Assembly (NCBI RefSeq): GCF_000720115.1
Contig: NZ_JOIR01000015.1
Coordinates: 1 to 64,000, forward strand
Reading direction: 5' to 3'
Source of the DNA: Streptomyces sp. NRRL F-2580
GTDB lineage: Bacteria; Actinomycetota; Actinomycetes; Streptomycetales; Streptomycetaceae
Length of the DNA: 64,000 bases
Under the pieces are notes generated by a model. That model ran no database searches, was not told where the DNA came from, and saw only the letters and a program-made list of their open reading frames with translations. The first letter of the stretch is position 1; every line of letters begins with the position of its first letter. Below, one piece after another: positions 43,626 to 51,650 of the stretch. Both the position numbers and the translations under genes were made by a program.

Positions 43626-45179
43626 GTGCATGACGCTCCCGACACCTCGATGAACCCGCCCCCTCCCCTCGGTGGCGAACCGCTCGTACGCATGCGCGGT
43701 CTCGGCAAGCGGTTCGGCGGCACGGTGGCGCTGGCCGCGGTCGACCTCGACATCCACCGGGGCAGCGTGCTCGCCCTGCTCGGCCCCAACGGCGCCGGCA
43801 AGTCCACCCTCATCAAGGTGCTCGCCGGGGTCCACCCCGCCGACGAGGGCGAGGTGACCGTGGCCGGCCACCCGCTCGGCTCCCACGCCGCCGCCCGGAC
43901 CATGTCCTTCATCCATCAGGACCTCGGTCTCGTCGAGTGGATGACGGTGGCCGAGAACATCGCCCTGGGCGCCGGCTACCCGCGCCGGCGCGGACTGATC
44001 TCCTGGCGGCGCACCCGGGAACGCTGCGACGAGGCCCTGCGGATCGTCGCCGGACACCTGGACGCCGACGCCCGCATCGCCGACCTCGCCCCCGCCGAGC
44101 GCTCGCTCGTCGCCATCGCCCGCGCCCTGGCCACCGACGCCGAGCTCATCGTGCTCGACGAGCCGACCGCCACCCTCCCCGCCGCGGACTGCGCCCGGCT
44201 GTTCGCGGTCCTCCACGCCCTGCGCGACCGGGGGCACGGCATCCTCTACGTCAGCCACCGCCTCGACGAGGTGTACAAGGTCGCGGACACCTTCGCCGTC
44301 CTGCGCGACGGCCGCGTGGTCGAGCGCGGTCCCCTCGCCGGTTTCGGCCCCGCCCGGCTGGTGCGCGCCATCGTGGGCCACGAGCCGGCCGCCCACGCGC
44401 CGACCGCGCCCCGCTCCGCCGCCGGCCCGCCCCTGCTGAGCCTCGACCTCGTGCGGACCGCGTACGCCGGACCGGTCAGCCTGGACCTGCGGGCCGGCGA
44501 GATCCTCGGCATGGTGGGCCTGACGGGCGCCGGCCACATGGACCTGGGCCGCGCCCTCGCCGGCGCCCGGCCGATCCTCGGCGGACGGGTGCTGCTCGAC
44601 GGCCGGCCCTACCGCCCGCGCCGGGTCTGCGCCGCCCTCGACTCCGGCGTCGGCTTCGTGGCGGGCAACCGTCAGGAGGAGGGCTGCGCCGCCGAACTGA
44701 CCGTACGGGAGAACTTCCTCGCGAATCCCCGGGCGGCCGGTGTCCCGGCGCTGCGGTGGACCGGCCCCCGGCGCGAGCGCGCCGAGGCCACCGCCCTGAT
44801 CGACCGCTTCTCGGTGCACCCCCGCGACAGCGAGGTGCCGATCGCCACCCTGTCCGGCGGCAACCAGCAGAAGGTGATGGTCGGCCGGTGGCTCCGCGGG
44901 AACCTGCGCCTGCTCGTCCTCGAAGAGCCGACCGCCAGTGTGGACGTCGGCGCCAAGGCCGTGATCCACCGGCTGCTCGACGACGCGCTGGCCTCGGGCC
45001 TCGCGGTCCTGCTCATCTCCACCGATTTCGAGGAGGTCGCGGACGTGTGCCACCGCGCGCTGGTGTTCGTCCGCGGGACCGTGAGCGCCGAACTGACCGG
45101 TGCGTCCCTCACCGTCACCGAACTCACCCGGACCGCCTCGGCCATGCCCCCGATCACCGGGACCGCGACGACCCGATGA
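43626..45179 (+). CDS. Sugar ABC transporter ATP-binding protein (RbsA type, two domains)
   Basis: The 517-residue protein has two nucleotide-binding domains. The N-terminal one has Walker A GPNGAGKST and Walker B ELIVLDEPTATLP, but its signature is altered (LAPAERSLVAIARAL). The C-terminal one has a degenerate Walker A (GLTGAGHMDLG) and an intact signature (LSGGNQQKVMVGRWL). This split is normal for RbsA/XylG-type CUT2 importers. The GTG at 43626 is taken; an ATG lies eight codons later. Its stop overlaps the permease start. Confidence 0.92.
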   Translation: MHDAPDTSMNPPPPLGGEPLVRMRGLGKRFGGTVALAAVDLDIHRGSVLALLGPNGAGKSTLIKVLAGVHPADEGEVTVAGHPLGSHAAARTMSFIHQDLGLVEWMTVAENIALGAGYPRRRGLISWRRTRERCDEALRIVAGHLDADARIADLAPAERSLVAIARALATDAELIVLDEPTATLPAADCARLFAVLHALRDRGHGILYVSHRLDEVYKVADTFAVLRDGRVVERGPLAGFGPARLVRAIVGHEPAAHAPTAPRSAAGPPLLSLDLVRTAYAGPVSLDLRAGEILGMVGLTGAGHMDLGRALAGARPILGGRVLLDGRPYRPRRVCAALDSGVGFVAGNRQEEGCAAELTVRENFLANPRAAGVPALRWTGPRRERAEATALIDRFSVHPRDSEVPIATLSGGNQQKVMVGRWLRGNLRLLVLEEPTASVDVGAKAVIHRLLDDALASGLAVLLISTDFEEVADVCHRALVFVRGTVSAELTGASLTVTELTRTASAMPPITGTATTR

Positions 45180-46237
45180 CCCCACCCCCCTCGCCCCGGT
45201 CGCTGCTGGGCCACCTTCGCGGGCACCTCGTCGGCGGCTACGGTCTCCCGGCCCTCGCCGTCCTGCTCTTCCTGGTCTTCTCCCTCACCCTGCCGGGCAC
45301 CTTTCCCACCCGGGACAACATCTCCTCGATCCTCTCCAACCAGTCGATCCCCGCCCTCCTGGCGCTCGGCGCGACGGTCCCGATCGCCGCCGGCAAGTTC
45401 GACCTGTCGATCGGCTACGGTCTCGGCCTGGCGCACGTGCTGGTGATGCAGCTCATCGTCAACGGGGGCTGGCCCTGGCCCCTCGCCTGCCTCGTGGTGG
45501 TCCTCGGCGGGGCGGTGTCGGGCGCGGCCAACGGCCTCATCGTCGAGTTCGGGCAGATCGACTCCTTCATCGCCACGCTCGGCACCGGCAGCATCATGTA
45601 CGCCTTCACCGGCTGGATCACCGACGGCGGCCGGATCGTCCCCGGCCCAGCCGGCCTGCCCGCCGCCTTCACCGGCCTCTACGATTCCCGGTTCCTCGGC
45701 CTGCCGGTTCCGGCCTTCTACGTCCTCGCCCTCACGGCCGTCCTCTGGGTGGTCCTGGAACGGCTGCCGCTCGGCCGGTACCTGTACGTCATCGGCTCCA
45801 ACCCGCGCGCCGCCGACATCCTCGGCATCCCCACCCACCGGTACTCCGTCTGCGCCTTCACCGCGTCGGGTCTGATCGTCGGCTGCGCCGGGGTCCTCCT
45901 CGCGGCCCAGCAGCAGACCGGCAACCCCAGCGTCGGGCTGGAGTACCTGCTGCCCGCCTTCGTCGGCGCCCTCCTCGGTGCCACCACGATCAAACCCGGC
46001 CGCGCCAACGTCCTCGGCACCGTCGTGGCCGTCACCGTCCTCGCCATCGGCCTGGCGGGCATCGGCCAGCTCGGCGCCCAGTTCTGGGCCACGCCGCTGT
46101 TCAACGGCGGCACCCTGCTCATCGCCGTCGGCCTCGCCGGCTACTCCGCCCGCCGCCGGCTGCGCGCCGGCACCACGGCGGCCCGCCGGTCCCCCGCGGA
46201 GCCGTCGGCCGCACCACCGCAGGACAGCCACCCGTAG
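45176..46237 (+). CDS. Sugar ABC transporter permease (RbsC type)
   Basis: The 353-residue protein has eight to ten membrane helices and the CUT2 permease motifs GKFDLSIGYGLGLAHV (near residue 77), GLIVEFGQIDSFIATLGT and VIGSNPRAADILGI. It imports a monosaccharide or related compound with the adjacent ATPase. Its start overlaps the ATPase stop (ATGA). The C-terminal 30 residues are a Pro/Ala-rich cytoplasmic tail. Confidence 0.92.
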   Translation: MTPPPSPRSLLGHLRGHLVGGYGLPALAVLLFLVFSLTLPGTFPTRDNISSILSNQSIPALLALGATVPIAAGKFDLSIGYGLGLAHVLVMQLIVNGGWPWPLACLVVVLGGAVSGAANGLIVEFGQIDSFIATLGTGSIMYAFTGWITDGGRIVPGPAGLPAAFTGLYDSRFLGLPVPAFYVLALTAVLWVVLERLPLGRYLYVIGSNPRAADILGIPTHRYSVCAFTASGLIVGCAGVLLAAQQQTGNPSVGLEYLLPAFVGALLGATTIKPGRANVLGTVVAVTVLAIGLAGIGQLGAQFWATPLFNGGTLLIAVGLAGYSARRRLRAGTTAARRSPAEPSAAPPQDSHP

Positions 46238-46271
46238 CAGACCTCGTACGCGCACCCGCGCCAGGAGCACC

Positions 46272-47408
46272 GTGTACCCGAACCGCAAGACCACCCCCAC
46301 GGCCGCAGCCCTGCTGACGGCGGCCACGGTCCTCGTCGCCGGCTGCGGGAGCGGCCCGTCGACGGGAGCCGGGCCGTCCGAAACCGGGTGCCCCGCCACC
46401 CTCGCGAGGGCCGAGGCGGCCGTCCGGCAGGCCGAGAACTCCGACGCCGTCTGGCACGGTCCGACCAGCGGGCCCCCGGCGGCGTCCGGCAAGACCCTCG
46501 TCTACGTCGCGCAGACCATGACCAACCCCGGTGTCGCGGGCGTCGCGAAGGGCGTCGAGGAGGCCGCGAAGGCCATCGGCTGGAAGCTCCGGGTGATCGA
46601 CGGGGACGGCACCCCCGCCGGCATCCAGGCGGCGCTCAGCCAGGCCATCACGCTCAAGCCCTCGGGCATCGTCATCGGCGGCTTCGACCCCCAGCTGACC
46701 TCGCAGCAGATGGCGGGGGCCGAGGCCGCGCACATCCCGGTCGTCGGCTGGCACGCGGTCGGATCGCCCGGCCCGAGCGAGCACCCCCGGCTCTTCACCA
46801 ACGTCACCACGAAGGTGGAGGACGTGGCCGGGATCAGCGCGGACTGGATCATCGCCCGGTCCCGCGGCGACGCCGGAGTCGTCCTCTTCACCGACGACTC
46901 GATCCCCTTCGCCAAGAACAAGGCCGAGCTCATCCGCCAAGAGCTGGCCACCTGTTCCGGCGTACGCCTCCTGACGACCGAGAACATCCCCATCCCGGAC
47001 GCCGCCAGCCGCACCCCGCAGGCGGTCTCCTCCCTCGTCTCCCGCTTCCAGGACGACTGGACCCACTCCGTCGCCATCAACGACCTGTACTTCGCGGACG
47101 CGGCCCCGGCCCTGCGCGCGGCCGGAAAGCCGGGGGCCGGAGCGCCCTTCAACATCGGCGCGGGCGACGGCGACCCGTCCGCCTTCCAGCGGATCAACAG
47201 CGAGCAGTTCCAGGCCGCCACCGTCCCCGAGCCGCTGTCCCAGCAGGGCTGGCAGATCGTCGACGAGTTCAACCGCGCCTTCGCCGGCCGGCCCGCCAGC
47301 GGCTACGTGGCCCCCGTCCACATCGCGACGGCCGACAACAGCGACGGCGCCACGTCCTGGGATCCGTCCGGCTACCGCGAGGGGTACCTCAGGATCTGGG
47401 GCAGGTGA
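46272..47408 (+). CDS. Sugar-binding lipoprotein (RbsB-like, periplasmic-binding protein 4)
   Basis: The 378-residue protein has a signal with lipobox VAGCG (Cys at about residue 24). The mature part has the RbsB-like fold: LVYVAQTMTNPGVAGVAKGVEEAAKAIG (cut for length), GIQAALSQAITLKPSGIVIGG and a domain-2 block INDLYFADAAPAL. A Cys-containing extension of about 40 residues follows the lipobox. GTG 46272 has AGGAG upstream. It is the last gene of the three-gene importer and is closed by a terminator. The ligand is unknown; ribose-, autoinducer- or inositol-like compounds are typical. Confidence 0.9.
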   Translation: MYPNRKTTPTAAALLTAATVLVAGCGSGPSTGAGPSETGCPATLARAEAAVRQAENSDAVWHGPTSGPPAASGKTLVYVAQTMTNPGVAGVAKGVEEAAKAIGWKLRVIDGDGTPAGIQAALSQAITLKPSGIVIGGFDPQLTSQQMAGAEAAHIPVVGWHAVGSPGPSEHPRLFTNVTTKVEDVAGISADWIIARSRGDAGVVLFTDDSIPFAKNKAELIRQELATCSGVRLLTTENIPIPDAASRTPQAVSSLVSRFQDDWTHSVAINDLYFADAAPALRAAGKPGAGAPFNIGAGDGDPSAFQRINSEQFQAATVPEPLSQQGWQIVDEFNRAFAGRPASGYVAPVHIATADNSDGATSWDPSGYREGYLRIWGR

Positions 47409-47413
47409 CGCAC

Positions 47414-47435
47414 GCCCCCGGCAGTCGCCGGGGGC
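47414..47435. terminator. Terminator between sugar operon and NLP gene
   Basis: GCCCCCGGC pairs perfectly with GCCGGGGGC over a four-base loop (AGTC). It lies between two convergent stop codons. Confidence 0.75.
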
Positions 47436-47447
47436 CGCCAGCGCCGC

Positions 47448-48215
47448 CTACTGGTACGGGTCGAAGGGGATGCCCGCCGGCTTGGCCTCGGCGAGGTGGG
47501 AGGCGAAGGAGTCGTCCCTCAGGCCGAAGTGCGCGCTGCCGAAATCGGCCTGGCTGAGCTTGTCGCGCAGGGTGGCGGGGTAGCCCGACCAGCCGACGAG
47601 CGTGGGGAACTGCCAGGTGCCGCGGTGGTTCTCGGGCGGCTCGTCGTTGGTGTTCGCCGCGCGGAAGCAGTGCGTGCCGACCCCGTCCTTGTGGTAGACG
47701 ATCTTGGGGTGGGTGCCGTCCCAGCGGATCTGGTCGCGGGTGTGGACGTTGAAGTCGCCGTGGGCGGAGGTCGCGACGTACTTGGCCTCGTTGTTCTGGA
47801 TCCACACCACCACGTGTTCCCAGTCGTGGCGGTGGCCCCCGAGGGAGATGCCGGCGAGGGCCTGGTCCTTCTCGAAGTAGAGCGCGTAGACCACGGCGCA
47901 CCAGCCGTTGTTGCACTTCCAGCGGGAGTAGCCGTTGGTGTTCTGGAGGTCCGAGGCGTCCCGGCAGTTGCCGTTGAGGGCGCCGGTGGGTTTGAGTCCG
48001 CCGTTCAGTTCTCCGCTCGGGCCTATGGCGGGGGTCGGGTAACAGCCGTCGGTGTCGTAGTCGTAGGCGGGCTGGAAGGTCCGCTCGATCGCCTCGGCCT
48101 GGCCGGGCAGGGCCGGGGGCGGGGCGGCGAAGGCCACCTGGGGGATGCCGACGACCAGCGCGAGGGCTGCCCCGACGACCACGGTTGATCTCCGGATGTG
48201 ACGGTTCGTCCGCAA
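47448..48215 (-). CDS. Secreted NPP1/NLP family (necrosis-inducing) protein
   Basis: A TTG at 48215, six bases after CAGGAG, starts a 255-residue protein with a Sec signal (about residues 1-30, ending AFAAPP). The mature protein carries the NLP hallmark heptapeptide GHRHDWE at residues 127-133, preceded by WCAVVYALYFEKD. Four Cys (58, 84, 101, 106) and a later one in THCFRA could form disulfides. NLPs in plant-associated microbes bind sphingolipids and lyse dicot plasma membranes; many bacterial ones are not toxic. Single gene. Confidence 0.9.
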   Translation of the reverse strand: MRTNRHIRRSTVVVGAALALVVGIPQVAFAAPPPALPGQAEAIERTFQPAYDYDTDGCYPTPAIGPSGELNGGLKPTGALNGNCRDASDLQNTNGYSRWKCNNGWCAVVYALYFEKDQALAGISLGGHRHDWEHVVVWIQNNEAKYVATSAHGDFNVHTRDQIRWDGTHPKIVYHKDGVGTHCFRAANTNDEPPENHRGTWQFPTLVGWSGYPATLRDKLSQADFGSAHFGLRDDSFASHLAEAKPAGIPFDPYQ

Positions 48216-49320
48216 AACGGGCTCCTGACCGGTCGGCTCGACGAGGGCGGGCGAAGCGCGGCCGCCTCCGGCCGACACGCCCGGAGCATCATTCGCGAAC
48301 CGCGGGCGGCACGGCAAGAGCCCCAGCGACCCCTCTTTCCATCTTCGAGTCGACCTCAACATCAGCCTGCGCAAAGTGATGTGACTGGATGTCAGGACAT
48401 GTGCGGTCCGCCGATCCGCGACCGCGCGGCCGCCCGCCTGCGCGAAAAGCGGGTGAGATCCCGGACTGCCCCCTGCTGAATGTGCGGTCTGGATGTGCGG
48501 TATGACGAACCCTGGCGTGAGCGTTGGGGCCGGGAGCGCGGCACGCCGCTCCGGTACGTCCTCGTGGAGGAGAGGGATCAGGGCCGGAGGGCTGGAACGA
48601 CCCCTAAGCCCGCGGGTACGACCTGCTGGCGAAGTGCGCGGACGTGGCAGGGCTGTTCGCCGAACCGCCGGCGTGCGCTCCGCTCGGCCCGCTCCGCCAC
48701 GCCGTCGACGGCAAGGACGGTGGGCGGATCGGCGACATGCTGATCGAGGAGCGCGTCGGCGAGCAGGGGCCTGCCTGGCACCACGCGCTGTCGGACGCCG
48801 TCGTCGTGGGCCGGCGGCCCTGCCCGTCGGACTCTTCACTCGTCGACGTCACCGTGGAGGCCGCAGTGGAGCGATCGCGGTGTTCGCCGAGCCGCCGTCG
48901 GACGAACGGCAGAAGCAGTCGCCTTCACCCTCTCCGCCGCCGAGGGATACATGCCGTACGGCTCCTGCGCGGCGGTTCCCCGGCTCTTCCAGCCCCGGAA
49001 GCGTCCGGAGCCGGTCGGGCTCGGGCTCATGTTTTTTTGCTTGCTGCGACCCCGACGCCCCTTCCTGTGGCGGGACCACGGCCCCACCCGGCTGGAGATC
49101 ATCGCCGTCGACCGCGCGGGCCGCGCCATGACCGGTCGGACCGCCGAGCTGTCGGTCGTCGGGGCGCGGCCTTCCGCCGTCGGCGGCGGCCTGCTCGACG
49201 TCACCGTTTCCGGAGAGGTCGAGGAACAGCCCCGGCCCGAGCTCGAAGCCGTGTGGGCCTGCGCTGCGCGCTGGGAGAAGCACTCAGCGGTCCCGGCGCC
49301 TCCTACTCAGGTAGGGACGG
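48216..49320. other. 1.1-kb gap, possibly a decayed coding region
   Basis: No intact gene is found. Short coding-like pieces lie on the plus strand: LFAEPPACAPLGPLRHAVDG near 48650, VFAEPPSDERQKQ near 48890 and RLEIIAVDRAGRAMTGRTAE near 49090, in different frames. The FAEPP words and two copies of CGACGTCACCGT (48845, 49197) hint at duplicated, degraded open frames. A T7 run at 49028 is unusual for this GC content. Confidence 0.4.
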
Positions 49321-49422
49321 TCAGCGCCCCACGGTGTTCATCAGGACGATGGCGATGAGGTTCAGGAAGATGACGGCGACGACGCCGCCGATCATGATCC
49401 AGGCTCTGCGTGATTCGTCCAT
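49321..49422 (-). CDS. 33-residue single-pass membrane peptide
   Basis: An ATG at 49422 opens a 33-codon ORF closed by TGA. It begins MDESRRAW, then has one hydrophobic helix of about 20 residues (IMIGGVVAVIFLNLIAIVLM) and ends NTVGR. GGAGGTGA, a full match to the anti-Shine-Dalgarno, lies nine bases upstream, which strongly supports translation. The function is unknown. Small one-helix proteins like this often modulate a membrane complex. Confidence 0.68.
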   Translation of the reverse strand: MDESRRAWIMIGGVVAVIFLNLIAIVLMNTVGR

Positions 49423-49547
49423 GCGTAGGGGTCACCTCCCGGCTCGCTCGGCCGCACCCTCGCGGGAGGGTTTCGTCGGCCCTCCCGCCATGATGACCCC
49501 GTTCCGCGCGCGGCACAGATCGGGCACCCCGACCGGGTCGTGACCGG

Positions 49548-50414
49548 TCAGGCGACCCAGGTTCCGGTCATGCCGACGACCGCCGAGCCGTCCTGGTCGG
49601 CGAGCTTGTTGCCGGTGAAGTCGCGGGCCCACTGCGAGGTCTGGATGCGGAACGCGGGCCGCTCGACGGTCAGCGCCTCCATCACGGACTCGGCCGCGCC
49701 GGCCGGGGTCTGGGCGCCGTCCAGGAACTGGCCGACCGTGCGCTCGACGTAGTGGCGCAGCGCGTCGGCGTACGGGCCGGCCGCGGCGATCCGGCCTTCG
49801 ATGTCGAGCCCGATGTTGTTGACGAACTCGGTGGCCACGGCGCCCGGCTCGATGACGGACACGCTCACGCCGACGGCGCCCGCGACGGGGGCCAGGCTCT
49901 CCATGTATCCCTCGACGGCGAACTTCGCGGCGCAGTAGGCCTCGTTGAAGGGCTGGCCGATGACGCCGCCGACGCTGGTGACCGTGATCAGGCGGCCGCC
50001 GGTGGCCCGCAGGTGCGGCAGCGCGGCCTTGGAGACGTTCAGCACGCCGAAGAAGTTGACCTCCATGACCTCGCGGACGTCGGCGACGGTTTCGAGTTCG
50101 AGGGTGCCCACGTGTCCGGCGCCGGCGTTGTTCACGACCGCGTCGAGGCGGCCGTAGTCGGCGATCACGCCGTTCACGACGGCGGTGACGGAGTCCTCGT
50201 CGACGACGTCGAGCCGGCGGATGTCGAGCTCGACGCCCGCCTCGGCGGCCGCTTTGCGCAGGGCGTCGGCCTTGCCGGTGTCACGCAGCGTGGCGACCGT
50301 ACGCCAGCCTGCGCCGGCGGCGGCGATGGCGGCCGCCAGGCCGATACCGGAGGAGGTGCCGGTGATCAGGACGGTACGGAGGGAGGCGTCGGGGGTGGTG
50401 GGGAGGGTCGACAT
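49548..50414 (-). CDS. Short-chain dehydrogenase/reductase
   Basis: The 288-residue protein is a classical SDR: cofactor motif TGTSSGIGLA (near residue 18), NNAGAGHVG, and the catalytic Ser/Tyr/Lys (TSVGGVIG, YCAAK). The cofactor is NAD(P); the substrate is unknown. ATG 50414 follows AAAGGTGA. An in-frame GTG three codons earlier is possible. It is divergent from a MarR regulator with two operators between them, so that regulator probably represses it. Confidence 0.9.
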   Translation of the reverse strand: MSTLPTTPDASLRTVLITGTSSGIGLAAAIAAAGAGWRTVATLRDTGKADALRKAAAEAGVELDIRRLDVVDEDSVTAVVNGVIADYGRLDAVVNNAGAGHVGTLELETVADVREVMEVNFFGVLNVSKAALPHLRATGGRLITVTSVGGVIGQPFNEAYCAAKFAVEGYMESLAPVAGAVGVSVSVIEPGAVATEFVNNIGLDIEGRIAAAGPYADALRHYVERTVGQFLDGAQTPAGAAESVMEALTVERPAFRIQTSQWARDFTGNKLADQDGSAVVGMTGTWVA

Positions 50415-50440
50415 GACGGTCACCTTTCACGGAACGTGAT

Positions 50441-50486
50441 TTATGTGCGTGCACACACACCATAGAGTTATGTGCGTGCGCACGCA
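50441..50486. promoter_or_regulatory. Twin palindromic operators for the MarR regulator
   Basis: TTATGTGCGTGCACACACA at 50441-50459 and TTATGTGCGTGCGCACGCA at 50468-50486 form a 27-bp-period pair. The second contains a perfect 14-bp palindrome (TGCGTGCGCACGCA). They sit midway between the divergent SDR and MarR starts, where binding would control both. Confidence 0.75.
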
Positions 50487-50503
50487 ACCTCTAGACTGCC
50501 GAC

Positions 50504-50971
50504 ATGCCGAAGAAGCTCACCGAAGTCGAGATGCCGGCGGCCGACTACGCCTTCTACGGGCTGGTCTGGGCCGGCACCACGATGACCGACCGCGTCGACC
50601 GCGCCCTCGTGAAGGCCCATGGCCTCCCCGTGTCCTGGTTCGAGGTCATGCTGTGGCTGGCGTCCAGCCCCGAGCCCGTGCCCGCTTCCGTCCTCGGCAA
50701 CAGCACGCTGCTCAGCCGCAGCCAGGTCTCCCGGGTGGTGGACGCCCTGCAGACCCGGGGCCTGGTGACCCGCACGCCCTCGGCGCGTGACGCCCGCTCG
50801 GTGGAGGTCTCCCTCACGGAGGCCGGCCGCACGCTCTTCGCCGAGGCCGACGCCACCCGGCGGGAAGCCCTGGCCCCGGTCTTCACCCAGCTCCTCGACG
50901 AGCGGGACCTGGAGGCGCTGGGGACCGTGTGGCGCAAGCTCAAGGCCGAGAAGGGCCGCCTCCAGGACTGA
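50504..50971 (+). CDS. MarR-family transcriptional regulator
   Basis: The 155-residue protein has the MarR winged helix: LPVSWFEVMLWLASSPEPVP, helix-turn-helix LSRSQVSRVVDALQTRGLVTR and wing RTPSARDARSVEVSLTEAGR. Terminal helices form the dimer interface. It likely represses the divergent SDR gene through the twin operators and is relieved by a small molecule. Its 3' end overlaps the convergent TetR gene by 32 bp. Confidence 0.92.
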   Translation: MPKKLTEVEMPAADYAFYGLVWAGTTMTDRVDRALVKAHGLPVSWFEVMLWLASSPEPVPASVLGNSTLLSRSQVSRVVDALQTRGLVTRTPSARDARSVEVSLTEAGRTLFAEADATRREALAPVFTQLLDERDLEALGTVWRKLKAEKGRLQD

Positions 50972-51587
50972 GGGTGGCGGCGGCCGCGAAGAGGCGGGCG
51001 CAGCGCCGGGTCATGGCCTCCGGGGACTGCTCCGGGTGCTTGACCCACCAGCGCACGAGGGTGGCGACCAGGTCCCGCCAGACGTACTTGAGCGCGTCGG
51101 CGTCCAGCGGGTCGGTGGATCCGGCCGCGCGCAGCAGGTCGGCGGTGCCGCCGGCGGCGAGCCCGTCGATGACCGCCCGGTACTCCGAAGCCCGGCGGGC
51201 GGCCTCACCGCCCGCCGGCAGCGTGGTGTCGTACAGCACGAACCACGCCTCCCGCTGCCCCTCCAGGGCGGCGAAGATGCCGTGCAGCACGCGCAGCGGC
51301 GTGTGCGGCGCGGTCCCGTCCGGGCCCATCGCCGTCCGGATCGCGTCCAGCAGCCGGTCCCCGACCGGGACCAGGCAGGCGACGTACAGGTCCTCCTTGG
51401 TCCCGAGGTACTGGTGCAGCAGCGTCTTGGTGACGCCCACGCGCGCGGCGATCGCGGGAAGCGACGCGGCCGCGTAGCCATGCGTGCCGAACTCCTCTGC
51501 GGCGGCCTCCAGCATCTGCCGTCGGCGGTGCTCCCGCGGGACTCCTTTGGTGCCGGCCTTCGAAGACGGGGCGGGTGGGGTTGCCAT
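50940..51587 (-). CDS. TetR-family transcriptional regulator
   Basis: The 215-residue protein has an N-terminal TetR DNA-binding domain, RRRQMLEAAAEEFGTHGYAAASLPAIAARVGVTKTLLHQYLGTKEDL (residues about 21-67, cut at motif level: EEFGTHGYAAAS and VTKTLLHQYLGTKEDL). A helical ligand-binding domain with ALKYVWRDLVATLVRWWV follows. It is divergent from the FAD-oxidase gene, and a palindromic site between them is the likely operator. Confidence 0.92.
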   Translation of the reverse strand: MATPPAPSSKAGTKGVPREHRRRQMLEAAAEEFGTHGYAAASLPAIAARVGVTKTLLHQYLGTKEDLYVACLVPVGDRLLDAIRTAMGPDGTAPHTPLRVLHGIFAALEGQREAWFVLYDTTLPAGGEAARRASEYRAVIDGLAAGGTADLLRAAGSTDPLDADALKYVWRDLVATLVRWWVKHPEQSPEAMTRRCARLFAAAATLSPGGGPSRP

Positions 51588-51604
51588 GAGCGGATATTAT
51601 CAGT

Positions 51605-51632
51605 AGGTAATTTACCGCTAGGTAAATTACCT
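51605..51632. promoter_or_regulatory. TetR palindromic operator
   Basis: AGGTAATTTACC at 51605-51616 and GGTAAATTACCT at 51621-51632 are exact reverse complements spaced by four bases, and each half is itself near-palindromic. The site is 18-27 bp from both divergent starts. Confidence 0.78.
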
Positions 51633-51650
51633 CGATCCCTGGAGTGCCCC

